From JAJZAM01 sp027391075 (lineage in GTDB: Bacteria > Actinomycetota > Acidimicrobiia > Acidimicrobiales > Palsa-688), in contig DAHYHI010000039.1 of NCBI GenBank assembly GCA_027391075.1, positions 4,947-68,946 of the forward strand: 64,000 nucleotides of DNA, in the 5' to 3' direction. Positions 41,612 through 51,093 of the stretch are shown here, piece after piece. Made by a program: the position numbers and the translations under genes. Under the pieces are notes generated by a model. That model ran no database searches, was not told the origin of the DNA, and saw nothing but the letters and a program-made list of their open reading frames with translations. Position 1 is the first letter of the stretch; each line of letters starts with the position of its first letter.

Positions 41612-43030
41612 ATGTCCGACGACTCCTTGACCACCACGACCTCCTCGCCGATGGGAACCTTCGACGAAGCAGGTGAGTACACTCCCCGTCAGATCGTTGC
41701 AGACGACCTCGACGGGACTTCCCTCGCTGATGCCATTGCGGGGACGATCGTGGAGTTCGAGGACGGCGACATCGTCAAGGGCACGGTAGTCAAGGTCGAC
41801 AAGGACGAGGTCCTTCTCGACATCGGGTTCAAGTCCGAAGGGGTCATACCCGCACGTGAGCTTTCCATCCGTCACGACGTCGACCCGAGCGAGGTCGTCA
41901 AGCTCGGCGAGAAGATCGAAGCCCTCGTCCTGCAGAAGGAGGACAAGGAGGGTCGCCTCATCTTGTCGAAGAAGCGGGCGCAGTACGAAAGGGCTTGGGG
42001 TACCATCGAGGCGATCAAGGAGCGGGACGGCATCGTGTCGGGTCCCGTCATAGAGGTGGTCAAGGGCGGCCTTATCGTCGACATCGGCCTGCGCGGCTTC
42101 CTGCCAGCGTCCCTGGTCGAGTTGCGCCGTGTCCGCGACCTGGCACCTTACATTGGCAGGACCGTCGACGCGAAGATCATCGAGCTCGACAAGAACCGCA
42201 ACAACGTCGTTCTGTCCCGGCGAGCTTGGCTGGAGGAGACGCAGCGCGAGCAGCGCGACGAGTTCCTCACGAACCTAAAGCCCGGAGAGGTCCGCCGCGG
42301 TGTTGTCTCGTCCGTTGTGAACTTCGGTGCCTTCGTCGATCTGGGTGGCATGGACGGCCTGATCCACGTGTCGGAGCTTTCCTGGAAGCACATCGAGCAC
42401 CCCTCTGCGGTGGTAGCAGTAGGCGACGAAGTCGAAGTACGCGTGTTGGACGTCGACCTCGACCGGGAACGCATCAGCCTGTCGCTCAAGGCGACCCAGT
42501 CTGACCCGTGGCACGAGTTCGCCAATGCGCACCGCGAGGGCGAACTGGTCTACGGTCGGGTCACCAAGCTCGTTCCTTTCGGTGCCTTCGTCCAGGTCGG
42601 TGACGGTATCGAAGGTCTCGTGCACATCTCGGAGATGGCCAGCCACCACGTGGACCTGCCCGAGCAGGTTGTAAGCCCCAGCGAGGAGCTGTGGGTGAAG
42701 ATCATCGAGATCGACCTTGCCCGTCGGCGGATCTCGCTGTCCATCAAGCAGGCCGCTGAGGGCGGTGAGGTCGCAGCGGAGTACCGGGATGCCTTCGGCG
42801 AACACGCCTACGACGAGCAGGGAAACTACATCGGCGCAGCCGGGTTCACAGATTTCGAGCCGGAGTCTGAAGCTCAGGCAGCTTGGGCCGAGTACATCGA
42901 AGAGGAAGGTCTCGGAGCTCTCGGCGTCGCCGAGGTTTCCAGAGGCGACGCAGCCGTCGACGGTAACGCCGGTGCTGAAGAGGCATCCAGCTACGCCGAG
43001 GACGAAGTGCCGGACCAAGCCGAGGGCTGA
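41612..43030 (+). CDS. rpsA: 30S ribosomal protein S1
   Basis: Binds mRNA on the small ribosomal subunit. The 472-residue protein has four S1 repeats, visible as GTVVKVDKDEVLLDIGFKSEG, VIEVVKGGLIVDIGLRGFLP, GVVSSVVNFGAFVDLGG and GRVTKLVPFGAFVQVGDG (shown in part), then an acidic tail, as in other actinobacteria. ATG 41612 follows a GAAAGAAGG stretch 11 bases upstream. The 151-base leader includes a GGGGG/CCCCC hairpin at 41557-41571 that could take part in autoregulation. Confidence 0.95.
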   Translation: MSDDSLTTTTSSPMGTFDEAGEYTPRQIVADDLDGTSLADAIAGTIVEFEDGDIVKGTVVKVDKDEVLLDIGFKSEGVIPARELSIRHDVDPSEVVKLGEKIEALVLQKEDKEGRLILSKKRAQYERAWGTIEAIKERDGIVSGPVIEVVKGGLIVDIGLRGFLPASLVELRRVRDLAPYIGRTVDAKIIELDKNRNNVVLSRRAWLEETQREQRDEFLTNLKPGEVRRGVVSSVVNFGAFVDLGGMDGLIHVSELSWKHIEHPSAVVAVGDEVEVRVLDVDLDRERISLSLKATQSDPWHEFANAHREGELVYGRVTKLVPFGAFVQVGDGIEGLVHISEMASHHVDLPEQVVSPSEELWVKIIEIDLARRRISLSIKQAAEGGEVAAEYRDAFGEHAYDEQGNYIGAAGFTDFEPESEAQAAWAEYIEEEGLGALGVAEVSRGDAAVDGNAGAEEASSYAEDEVPDQAEG

Positions 43031-43063
43031 CGAAGCCCTGAGGCCTTCGAGAGGGGACGAGGT

Positions 43064-44194
43064 ATGCACGTCGGCGTGCCGGCCGAGGTAAAAGACAACG
43101 AGTACCGGGTCGCCTGCACTCCCGCTGGCGTCCACGAACTGGTCCGCCACGGTCACCGTGTACTCGTCCAGGCCGGCGCGGGGCTCGGTTCGTCGATAGC
43201 AGACGCGGAGTTCGAAAATGCCGGTGCGACCATGGTGAGCTCCGCCGACGAGGTCTGGGGCGAATCCGAACTGGTCCTCAAGGTCAAAGAGCCGGTGGAG
43301 GAGGAGTACAGCCGTCTGCGTCGTGACCTCGTGCTCTTCACCTACCTGCACCTGGCGGCGTCTCGGGGATGCACGAACGCCCTTCTGAGAGCGGGGACCA
43401 CCTCGATCGCGTATGAGACGGTGCAGCGCCCCGACGGAAGCCTCCCGCTTCTCGCTCCGATGTCGGAGGTCGCAGGCAGGATGGCCCCCCAAGCTGGAGC
43501 GCATCACCTCCAGCGGGATGGCGGAGGTCGAGGGGTCCTCATGGGGGGAGTGTCCGGCGTTTACGCCGCCAAGGTCGTAGTGATAGGCGCAGGGGTGTCG
43601 GGGATGAACGCCGCTGCCATAGCCCTCGGGATGCAGGCCGAGGTGCTCCTGCTCGACAAGGACATATCCAGGCTCAGAGACGCCGACCGGATCTACCAGG
43701 GCCACTGTCAGACGGTGGCTTCCAGCGCCTACGAGATCGAGCGGGCCGTCGTGGACGCCGACCTGGTTATAGGGGCGGTACTCGTTCCCGGGGCGAAAGC
43801 TCCGGTGCTCGTACCCGACAGTCTCGTGGCTGCGATGAAGCCCGGTTCGGTGCTAGTCGACATCGCCATCGACCAGGGTGGTTGCTTCGAGTCGTCGCGA
43901 CCGACGACACACTCGGATCCCGTGTTCGAAGTGCACGGATGCCTGATGTACTGCGTTGCCAACATGCCCGGAGCGGTGCCGCACACCTCCACCCATGCTC
44001 TCACGAACGTCACGGTGCCCTACGCGCTGGAGATAGCCGACCGGGGATGGTCACAAGCCGCTCGGAGCGATCCCGTTCTCGCCCGGGGCCTGAGCACTCA
44101 CGCTGGCAACCTTTTGTCGCAGCCGGTGGCGGAGGCTCACGGCCTGGATTTCGTCTCTCTCGATACCGTCCTCGGCAACGGCCCGGCCGCTTAG
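43064..44194 (+). CDS. ald: Alanine dehydrogenase
   Basis: NAD-dependent reversible deamination of L-alanine to pyruvate and ammonia. In 376 residues: VPAEVKDNEYRVACTP at the start, LVLKVKEP with the substrate-binding lysine, TYLHLAA with the catalytic histidine, and VVVIGAGVSGMNAA as the NAD site. Family members are usually about 370 residues. ATG 43064 is preceded by GAGGGGACGAGG. It lies between rpsA and coaE. Confidence 0.94.
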   Translation: MHVGVPAEVKDNEYRVACTPAGVHELVRHGHRVLVQAGAGLGSSIADAEFENAGATMVSSADEVWGESELVLKVKEPVEEEYSRLRRDLVLFTYLHLAASRGCTNALLRAGTTSIAYETVQRPDGSLPLLAPMSEVAGRMAPQAGAHHLQRDGGGRGVLMGGVSGVYAAKVVVIGAGVSGMNAAAIALGMQAEVLLLDKDISRLRDADRIYQGHCQTVASSAYEIERAVVDADLVIGAVLVPGAKAPVLVPDSLVAAMKPGSVLVDIAIDQGGCFESSRPTTHSDPVFEVHGCLMYCVANMPGAVPHTSTHALTNVTVPYALEIADRGWSQAARSDPVLARGLSTHAGNLLSQPVAEAHGLDFVSLDTVLGNGPAA

Positions 44195-44306
44195 CCCAGC
44201 CGGCTAAGCTCTGTTCGCCGCACCCCTGACGCGGCGCATCCGGTGCCCCATCTTCGAGTTCCGGGGCGCAGTCCTCGCAGATCTTGTGGGAGTAGGCTTG
44301 GTTGGC

Positions 44307-44930
44307 GTGCTGATCGGCTTGACAGGGGGTATCGGCTCGGGAAAGACGACGGTCTCGTCCGAGTTGGCAGCGAGAGGAGCTGTCGTGGTCGACGCAGACC
44401 TCATAGCCAGGCAGGTCGTCGAACCTGGAGGTAGGGCGTTCGGCGCCGTAGTCGAACGCTTCGGGCAGGGTGTCGTCGCGCCCGACGGAGGTTTGGACCG
44501 CGGCGCGATTGCGAAGATCGTCTTCTCCGACGAGGACGCCCGAGCCTCCCTGAACGCGATAACCCACCCGGCTATCAGGCAGGTGATGGCAGAGCAGGCG
44601 GCGCAGGCGCTGGGGCGCGGCGATACGGTCGTGCTCGACATCCCCCTCCTCGACTCCAGCGCACGTTCCCGTTTCGGTCTCGACGCCGTCGTAGTCGTCG
44701 ACGCCCCCGTGGAGGTGGCAGTAGCTCGGCTTGTCGGCCAGCGCGCCTTCGACGAGGCCGACGCCCGAGCGCGCATCGCAGCCCAGATCACAAGGCAGGA
44801 GCGCTGCAGCCTCGCCGACTTCGTGGTGGACAACGGTGGTAGCCGCGAGCAACTTGGGGAAGAGATCGACAGGTTGTGGAGCTGGATAGTCGGTCTCGTG
44901 TCGCAAAAGGGTGACAGGGGGTCCGCCTAG
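44307..44930 (+). CDS. coaE: Dephospho-CoA kinase
   Basis: Last step of coenzyme A synthesis. The 207-residue product has the Walker A LTGGIGSGKTT (5-15), DADLIARQVV with the catalytic aspartate, ITHPAIRQ, and DIPLLDSS. GTG 44307 places the P-loop at the usual distance; GTG 44286 seven codons earlier is the alternative. It stands directly before uvrB, as in many actinobacteria. Confidence 0.93.
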   Translation: MLIGLTGGIGSGKTTVSSELAARGAVVVDADLIARQVVEPGGRAFGAVVERFGQGVVAPDGGLDRGAIAKIVFSDEDARASLNAITHPAIRQVMAEQAAQALGRGDTVVLDIPLLDSSARSRFGLDAVVVVDAPVEVAVARLVGQRAFDEADARARIAAQITRQERCSLADFVVDNGGSREQLGEEIDRLWSWIVGLVSQKGDRGSA

Positions 44931-44975
44931 CCTGCCCGGGGCTCCTTTCGCGTCTCACGCCGCTACGATCAGACG

Positions 44976-46988
44976 ATGGTCGATTTCAAGGTGGTCTCGG
45001 AGTTCGACCCGGCCGGCGACCAGCCGAAGGCGATAGCGGAGCTGTCCGAGGGAGTTTTGAGAGGGGACCGTTTCCAGACTCTCCTGGGTATTACCGGGAG
45101 CGGGAAGAGCGCAACTATCGCATGGACGATCGAGCGCGTCCAGAGGCCCACGCTGATAATCGCCCCGAACAAGTCGCTTGCAGCCCAGCTCGCCAACGAG
45201 ATGCGGCAGTTCTTCCCCCACAACCGGGTCGAGTACTTCGTGAGCTACTACGACTACTACCAACCCGAGGCTTACATCCCGTCGAGCGACACCTACATCG
45301 AAAAGGACAGCTCGATTAACGACGAGATCGACCGGCTGCGCCACGCTGCGACGTCGGCCCTTCTGACCAGGAGAGATGTGATCGTCGTGGCTTCGGTCAG
45401 CTGCATCTACGGTCTGGGATCCCCAGAGGAGTACGCGAAGCGGATCCTCCACGTCGTGCGCGGAGGAGAGTACGACCAGCGGGCCATCTTGAAGCGGCTG
45501 GTCGAGATCAACTACGAGCGCAACGACGCGAACCTTGTTCGCGGCAAGTTCCGGGTCCGGGGCGACACGATCGAGCTGCACCCGGCTTACGAAGAGCACG
45601 CAGTGCGCATCGAGCTGTTCGGCGACGAGGTAGAACGCATCGTCTCTGTCGACACTCTCACAGGAGAGCAGATGGGGGACCTCGCAGAACTGGTGGTGTT
45701 CCCGGCGACGCATTACGTGGCCGGGGAGGAACGCATGCGGTCCGCTCTGGCGGGCATCGAGGCCGAACTGCAAGAGCGTCTCACCTGGTTCGAGAAGGAG
45801 GGCAAGCTTCTCGAGGCGCAGAGGTTGCGGATGCGAACCTCGTACGACTTGGAAATGCTCGCCGAGGTCGGCGTGTGTTCGGGTATCGAGAACTACAGCC
45901 GCCACATCGACGGACGCTCCGCGGGGGAGCCGCCCAACACTTTGTTGGACTTCTTCCCAGACGACTACCTGCTCGTCATCGACGAGTCCCACCAGACGGT
46001 CCCCCAACTGCACGGCCAGTACGAGGGGGACAGGTCTCGTAAGGAGACCCTCATCGACCATGGGTTCCGGCTCCCGTCGGCCGCTGACAACCGCCCGCTG
46101 CGCTTCGACGAGTTCTACACCCGGATCAACCAGTGCATTTTCTTGTCGGCCACTCCGGCACCCTACGAGATCCAGCAGTCCACCCAAGTGGTCGAGCAGA
46201 TCGTCAGGCCGACCGGGCTCGTGGACCCTGAGGTGACGGTGAAGCCGACCAAGGGACAGATCGACGACCTGATCAGCCTGATACGCGAACGCACCGAGGT
46301 CGGAGAGAGGGTGCTCGTGACGACTCTGACCAAGAAGATGGCGGAGGATCTCACCGACTATCTCATCGAGAGTGGGCTCAAGGTCCGCTACCTCCACTCG
46401 AACATCGAAACGCTCCAGCGGATCGAGATCCTGAGAGATCTGAGGCTAGGAGAGTTCGACGTGCTGGTCGGGATCAACCTTCTGCGCGAAGGGCTTGACC
46501 TTCCCGAAGTGTCATTGGTGGCGATCCTCGACGCGGACAAGGAGGGCTTCTTAAGAGGCGAGACGTCGCTGATCCAGACGATCGGCCGGGCTGCCCGCAA
46601 CGTGAACGGCCAGGTGGTCATGTACGCGGACCGTATGACGGACTCCATGAAACGGGCGATCTCCGAGACGCACCGCAGGCGCGCCCTGCAGCAGGCTTAC
46701 AACGCCGAGAATGGTATCGACCCTCAGACCGTGCGGAAGGCTGTCACTGACATACTCGTGTTGCTGGGAGGTGGCGGTGCCCCGCTGCCGGGGAAGGACC
46801 GGCGCAGCCGGCGTCGGGACAAAGCCCGCAGCGACCTCGCTCAGCTCCCGCGCAGCGAGCTCGCCCGGCTCATCTCCACCCTAGAGGAGGAGATGCGAGA
46901 AGCCGCCACGGACCTTCGCTTCGAGTACGCAGCTAAACTTCGCGACGAGATCGCCGACCTGCGATCGGAGCTCCCCGAGCCTGCCTGA
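44976..46988 (+). CDS. uvrB: Excinuclease ABC subunit B
   Basis: Damage-verifying helicase of nucleotide excision repair. The 670-residue protein has the Walker A GITGSGKS (38-45; many family members end in T), the beta-hairpin region YYDYYQPEAYIP, the DESHQTVPQ helicase motif, IGRAARNVNG, and the C-terminal UvrC-binding UVR motif LISTLEEEMREAATDLRFE (in part). No LexA box is visible upstream. It is convergent with the threonine aldolase gene, with only eight bases between stops. Confidence 0.96.
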   Translation: MVDFKVVSEFDPAGDQPKAIAELSEGVLRGDRFQTLLGITGSGKSATIAWTIERVQRPTLIIAPNKSLAAQLANEMRQFFPHNRVEYFVSYYDYYQPEAYIPSSDTYIEKDSSINDEIDRLRHAATSALLTRRDVIVVASVSCIYGLGSPEEYAKRILHVVRGGEYDQRAILKRLVEINYERNDANLVRGKFRVRGDTIELHPAYEEHAVRIELFGDEVERIVSVDTLTGEQMGDLAELVVFPATHYVAGEERMRSALAGIEAELQERLTWFEKEGKLLEAQRLRMRTSYDLEMLAEVGVCSGIENYSRHIDGRSAGEPPNTLLDFFPDDYLLVIDESHQTVPQLHGQYEGDRSRKETLIDHGFRLPSAADNRPLRFDEFYTRINQCIFLSATPAPYEIQQSTQVVEQIVRPTGLVDPEVTVKPTKGQIDDLISLIRERTEVGERVLVTTLTKKMAEDLTDYLIESGLKVRYLHSNIETLQRIEILRDLRLGEFDVLVGINLLREGLDLPEVSLVAILDADKEGFLRGETSLIQTIGRAARNVNGQVVMYADRMTDSMKRAISETHRRRALQQAYNAENGIDPQTVRKAVTDILVLLGGGGAPLPGKDRRSRRRDKARSDLAQLPRSELARLISTLEEEMREAATDLRFEYAAKLRDEIADLRSELPEPA

Positions 46989-46996
46989 GAGCCGGT

Positions 46997-48043
46997 CTAG
47001 CCGAGGGCCTGGTCGGTGGCTGCGACCAAAGCGTCGACATCTTCGAGGGTGGTGTCCCACGCGCACACGAGGCGGACGTCGCCCAGATTGCGGTCCCAGT
47101 CGTAGAAGCCGAACTGCGCCCTCAGCCCTTCTACGATGCCGTTAGGGAGCACTGCGAACACGCTGTTAGCCTGCACAGGGTGGGTCAGGCTGACCGCTGG
47201 CAGTTCTGAGAGCCCGCGGCCTAGACGGGAGGCCATGGCATTGGCGTGCCGCGCGCATCGCAGCCACAGGTCGCCGTCGTAGAGAGCGAGCAGTTGGGCG
47301 GAGACGAAGCGCGCCTTAGAGGCGAGCTGCATGCTCGACTTGCGGATGTATGTGATGCCCCGCTCGGAGTGTGGGGTGAGAGCGACGACGGTCTCGGCCA
47401 GCAAAGCGCCGTTCTTGGTGGCGCCAAGGGAGAGCGAGTCCACCCCGACGTCGGTCGTGATCGCACGGAGCGGTAGGCCCAGGCCGGCTGCTGCGTTCGC
47501 GATGCGCGCCCCGTCCATGTGCACTGCCAGGCCGAGCGAGTGTGCGTGCTCGGTCACGGCTACCAACTCCTCAGGGCTGTAGAGGGTTCCCATCTCCGTC
47601 GGTTGGGTGATCGAGACGACCTGAGGTTGCGCTCGGTGATCGTCACCGAACCCCCACGCTTCGCGGTCCACCAACTCCGGGGTTAGCTTGCCGTCCCCGG
47701 TGGGGACGCTGAGCAGCTTCAGGCCTGCCATTCGCTCCGGGGCGCCACCCTCGTCGGCTGTTATGTGGGCGCTGGCAGCGCAGATGACTGCGCCCCAGCG
47801 ATCGGTCAGGGCTTGCAGGGCAACGACGTTGGCGCCGGTCCCGTTGAACACCGGGTAGGTGGCTGCTCGGTCGCCGAAGTGGCCGCGGAGCACTTCGGCG
47901 AGCTGGGCGCTGTAGGGGTCGGCACCGTAGGCGCCAACGTGGCCGAGGTTCGCGGCTGCGATGGCGGCTATCACCTCAGGGTGGGCGCCTGCGTAGTTGT
48001 CGGAGGCGAAAGTCCGCCGTGTCGGGTCGTGGAGGACTTGCAT
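46997..48043 (-). CDS. Low-specificity threonine aldolase family PLP enzyme
   Basis: Splits L-threonine or allo-threonine to glycine and acetaldehyde. The 348-residue protein has FASDNYAGAHPEV, YPVFNGTGANVVAL, HMDGARIANAA and the PLP lysine in LGATKNGALL. ATG 48043 is chosen; the frame continues 14 codons upstream. It is divergent from uvrA across a 107-base region holding a tandem repeat and a LexA box. Confidence 0.9.
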   Translation of the reverse strand: MQVLHDPTRRTFASDNYAGAHPEVIAAIAAANLGHVGAYGADPYSAQLAEVLRGHFGDRAATYPVFNGTGANVVALQALTDRWGAVICAASAHITADEGGAPERMAGLKLLSVPTGDGKLTPELVDREAWGFGDDHRAQPQVVSITQPTEMGTLYSPEELVAVTEHAHSLGLAVHMDGARIANAAAGLGLPLRAITTDVGVDSLSLGATKNGALLAETVVALTPHSERGITYIRKSSMQLASKARFVSAQLLALYDGDLWLRCARHANAMASRLGRGLSELPAVSLTHPVQANSVFAVLPNGIVEGLRAQFGFYDWDRNLGDVRLVCAWDTTLEDVDALVAATDQALG

Positions 48044-48086
48044 CCGTCGAAGCGTAGCGAGCCGCCACCGCCAGTCAGTACGCACG

Positions 48087-48113
48087 GACGAGAGCGACGA
48101 GAGCGACGAGAGG
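48087..48113. repeat. Three tandem 9-bp repeats in the threonine aldolase/uvrA gap
   Basis: GACGAGAGC occurs twice, then GACGAGAGG, in direct tandem. They lie eight bases before the LexA box. They could be a slippage product or protein-binding sites. Confidence 0.8.
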
Positions 48114-48120
48114 AAACCCA

Positions 48121-48132
48121 GAACACCTGTTC
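48121..48132. promoter_or_regulatory. LexA (SOS) box upstream of uvrA
   Basis: GAAC-ACCT-GTTC, a perfect GAAC-N4-GTTC dyad as in the actinobacterial/Gram-positive LexA consensus, flanked by G on the right as expected. It sits 18 bases before the uvrA ATG and is suited to repress uvrA until DNA damage. The left flank is A and not the consensus C/TCG. Confidence 0.75.
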
Positions 48133-48150
48133 GCTGGTAGCCTGTTGAGG

Positions 48151-51045
48151 ATGCCGGCGAAAGCGAAGGTGAGATCTAAACCGCAGAATCTCCTGGCAGG
48201 GGCGAGTGGAGCTTCCCACGACCGTCTCGTGGTGCGCGGGGCCAGGGAGCATAACTTGAAGAATGTCTCCGTCGACCTGCCCCGAGACCGCCTGATCGTC
48301 TTCACCGGGCTGTCCGGTTCAGGCAAAAGCTCGCTGGCGTTCGACACCATCTACGCCGAAGGCCAAAGACGCTACGTCGAGTCGCTGTCGAGTTACGCAA
48401 GGCAGTTCCTCGGACAGATGGACAAGCCTGACGTCGACTTCATAGAGGGCCTCTCCCCGGCGATCTCGATCGACCAGAAGTCGGCCTCACGCAACCCTCG
48501 CTCGACGGTGGGGACGATAACCGAGGTCTACGACTACCTGCGTCTGCTCTACGCCCGCATCGGCGTGCCTCATTGCCCGGCGGACGGGACGCCCGTGTCG
48601 CGCCAGACGCCCCAGCAGATCGTGGACCGGATCTTGGAGCTGCCCGAAGGGGAACGGTTCCAGGTGCTGGCGCCGGTCGTGCGCGGCAGGAAAGGCGAGT
48701 ACCAGGCCCTCCTGGAGGAGCTTGCCAGCCAGGGCTACGCCCGGGCCCGCATCGACGGAGAGATCAGCGAGCTGTCTGACCCCCCTAAGCTCGCCCGCTA
48801 CGAGAATCACACCATCGAAGTCGTCGTCGACCGCCTCGTAAAGCGAAAGGGCATAGAGCGTCGTCTCACCGACTCTTTGGAGACCGCTCTGCGACTCGCC
48901 GAAGGCGTCGCCGAGGTAGCGCTAGTGTCGCGGGACCCTGACGGGCAGGAAGAGGTGCTGACGTTCAGCCAGCACCTGGCCTGCTCCACCTGCGGCAGGT
49001 CCTTCGACGAACTGGCGCCGCGGAACTTCAGCTTCAACTCCCCCTACGGAGCCTGCCCCACCTGCGACGGTCTCGGAACGCGCTTCGAGGTCGACCCAGA
49101 GCTGGTGGTACGCGACCCGGACCTGTCCCTCGCCGACGGCGCGATAGCCCCGTGGTCGGGCCATCGCGGCGAGTTCTTCGCCGGGCTGCTCGAAGCGGTA
49201 GCCCTGGAGGGAGGCTTCTCCACCTCGACGCCGTGGCGCAAGCTCAAGAAGGCAGACCAAAAGGCGGTTCTCTTCGGCACGGGGACCCGCAAGGTGCACG
49301 TCCAGTACCGAAACCGCTTCGGGCGGGTCCGGTCATACGACACCCACTTCGAAGGGGTCGTCCCGTGGCTGTCCCGCCGGCACAGCGAAGCTGAGTCGGA
49401 CTACTCGCGCGAGACCATAGAAGGTTACATGCGCGAGGTCCCGTGCCCGGCTTGCGGCGGTGCCCGACTCAAACCGGAAAGCCTGGCGGTGACCGTCGCC
49501 GGACACAACCTCTTCGAACTGTGCGACCTGTCGCTTAGGGAAGCGACGGCGGTGGTCGCGGAGTTGGAGCTGTCCGACCGGGATCACCGTATCGCCGACC
49601 GGGTTCTAAAAGAGATCAGAGCCCGGATGCGTTTCCTGCTCGACGTGGGCCTCGACTACCTGAGCCTGAACAGGTCCGCCGCGACTCTCGCAGGGGGTGA
49701 AGCGCAGCGGATCCGCCTGGCGTCGCAGATAGGAAGCGGTCTGGTCGGGGTCCTATACGTGCTCGACGAGCCTTCGATAGGTCTGCACCAGCGCGACAAC
49801 CACAAGTTGATAGAGACCCTGGTGCGCCTGCGCGACTTGGGTAACACGGTGATCGTCGTCGAGCACGACGAGGACACGATCCGTGTCTCTGACCACATCG
49901 TCGACATCGGACCGGGTGCCGGCGAGCACGGCGGGACTGTCGTGGTTTCGGGGACTCTCGACGACCTGCTCGCCAGCCCTGATTCCCTGACCGGGCAGTA
50001 TCTGACGGGACAGCGCAAGATTGCCGTGCCGGCGCTGCGGCGGGAACCGAAGGGGGCGATCAGGGTGGTCGGAGCCCGGGAGCACAACCTGAAGGGGATC
50101 GACGTGGAGTTCCCCCTCGGGTGCCTGGTCTCTGTTACCGGGGTGTCAGGATCGGGAAAGTCCACGCTTGTGAACGACATCCTCCTTCGGGCGCTCATGG
50201 CGAGGATCTACCGCTCCAAGGAGGTCGCCGGCCGTCACACCCGCGTCGAGGGTCTCGAAGCTGTAGACAAGGTGATCTCCATCGACCAGTCCCCGATCGG
50301 CCGCACGCCGCGATCCAACCCGGCCACCTACACCGGCGTCTTCGACCACGTAAGGCGCCTCTTCGCCACCACCACCGAAGCCAAGGTCCGCGGCTACCAG
50401 CCGGGGCGGTTCTCCTTCAACGTGAAGGGCGGCCGTTGCGAGGCTTGCGCCGGTGACGGGACGATCAAGATCGAGATGCACTTCCTGCCCGACGTGTACG
50501 TCCCTTGCGAAGTATGTAAAGGGGCGCGCTACAACCGTGACACGCTAGATGTCACCTTCAAGGGCAAGAACATCTCGGAGGTGCTGGACATGCCCTGCGA
50601 GGAGGCGCTTGAGTTCTTCTCGAACCAGCCTTCCATAGCCCGGCATATGCAGACCCTGGTCGATGTCGGGCTGGGCTACATAAGGCTAGGCCAGCCAGCG
50701 CCCACGCTTTCGGGCGGCGAGGCGCAGAGGATCAAGCTGGCAAGCGAACTGTCCAAGCGCTCGACGGGTCACACGATATACGTGCTGGACGAGCCGACCA
50801 CCGGCCTGCACTTCGAGGATATCCGCAAACTTCTTGGCGTCCTATCCCGCCTGGTCGACCAGGGCAACACCGTGTTGGTCATAGAGCACAACCTCGACGT
50901 CATCAAGACGTCCGACTGGATCATCGACCTGGGTCCCGAAGGAGGGGACGGCGGCGGGGAAGTGGTCGTCGAAGGCACCCCCGAGACCGTCGCGAAGACA
51001 TCGTCTAGCTACACGGGGCGCTTTCTGGCCCCGCTGCTCGCCTGA
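48151..51045 (+). CDS. uvrA: Excinuclease ABC subunit A
   Basis: Damage-recognition ATPase of nucleotide excision repair. The 964-residue protein has two ABC modules: Walker A GLSGSGKS and GVSGSGKS, signatures LAGGEAQRIRLA and LSGGEAQRIKLA, and zinc-finger cysteines CSTCG...CPTC and CEAC...CEVC. ATG 48151 is my choice; TTG 48145 is two codons earlier. Likely SOS-regulated through the box at 48121. A terminator hairpin separates it from nadA. Confidence 0.96.
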   Translation: MPAKAKVRSKPQNLLAGASGASHDRLVVRGAREHNLKNVSVDLPRDRLIVFTGLSGSGKSSLAFDTIYAEGQRRYVESLSSYARQFLGQMDKPDVDFIEGLSPAISIDQKSASRNPRSTVGTITEVYDYLRLLYARIGVPHCPADGTPVSRQTPQQIVDRILELPEGERFQVLAPVVRGRKGEYQALLEELASQGYARARIDGEISELSDPPKLARYENHTIEVVVDRLVKRKGIERRLTDSLETALRLAEGVAEVALVSRDPDGQEEVLTFSQHLACSTCGRSFDELAPRNFSFNSPYGACPTCDGLGTRFEVDPELVVRDPDLSLADGAIAPWSGHRGEFFAGLLEAVALEGGFSTSTPWRKLKKADQKAVLFGTGTRKVHVQYRNRFGRVRSYDTHFEGVVPWLSRRHSEAESDYSRETIEGYMREVPCPACGGARLKPESLAVTVAGHNLFELCDLSLREATAVVAELELSDRDHRIADRVLKEIRARMRFLLDVGLDYLSLNRSAATLAGGEAQRIRLASQIGSGLVGVLYVLDEPSIGLHQRDNHKLIETLVRLRDLGNTVIVVEHDEDTIRVSDHIVDIGPGAGEHGGTVVVSGTLDDLLASPDSLTGQYLTGQRKIAVPALRREPKGAIRVVGAREHNLKGIDVEFPLGCLVSVTGVSGSGKSTLVNDILLRALMARIYRSKEVAGRHTRVEGLEAVDKVISIDQSPIGRTPRSNPATYTGVFDHVRRLFATTTEAKVRGYQPGRFSFNVKGGRCEACAGDGTIKIEMHFLPDVYVPCEVCKGARYNRDTLDVTFKGKNISEVLDMPCEEALEFFSNQPSIARHMQTLVDVGLGYIRLGQPAPTLSGGEAQRIKLASELSKRSTGHTIYVLDEPTTGLHFEDIRKLLGVLSRLVDQGNTVLVIEHNLDVIKTSDWIIDLGPEGGDGGGEVVVEGTPETVAKTSSSYTGRFLAPLLA

Positions 51046-51059
51046 GCTATGGGGTCTGG

Positions 51060-51088
51060 CGGCGGGGCGGTCTGCCACCGCCCCGCCG
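51060..51088. terminator. Terminator between uvrA and nadA
   Basis: A 12-bp perfect G+C stem (51060-51071 and 51077-51088) with a five-base loop in the 48-base gap between convergent genes. No T tract; a bidirectional terminator is likely from position and stability. Confidence 0.7.
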
Positions 51089-51093
51089 GCCTT

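Noticed and set aside
42275..43705. 476-codon minus-strand frame across rpsA and ald
   Set aside because: It spans two confident genes on the other strand and shows no recognisable family; typical for high-G+C antisense frames.
44955..46397. 480-codon minus-strand frame opposite uvrB
   Set aside because: Same reason: uvrB matches its family along its full length.
48087..48113. CRISPR-like repeat
   Set aside because: Only three direct 9-base copies without spacers; not a CRISPR array.
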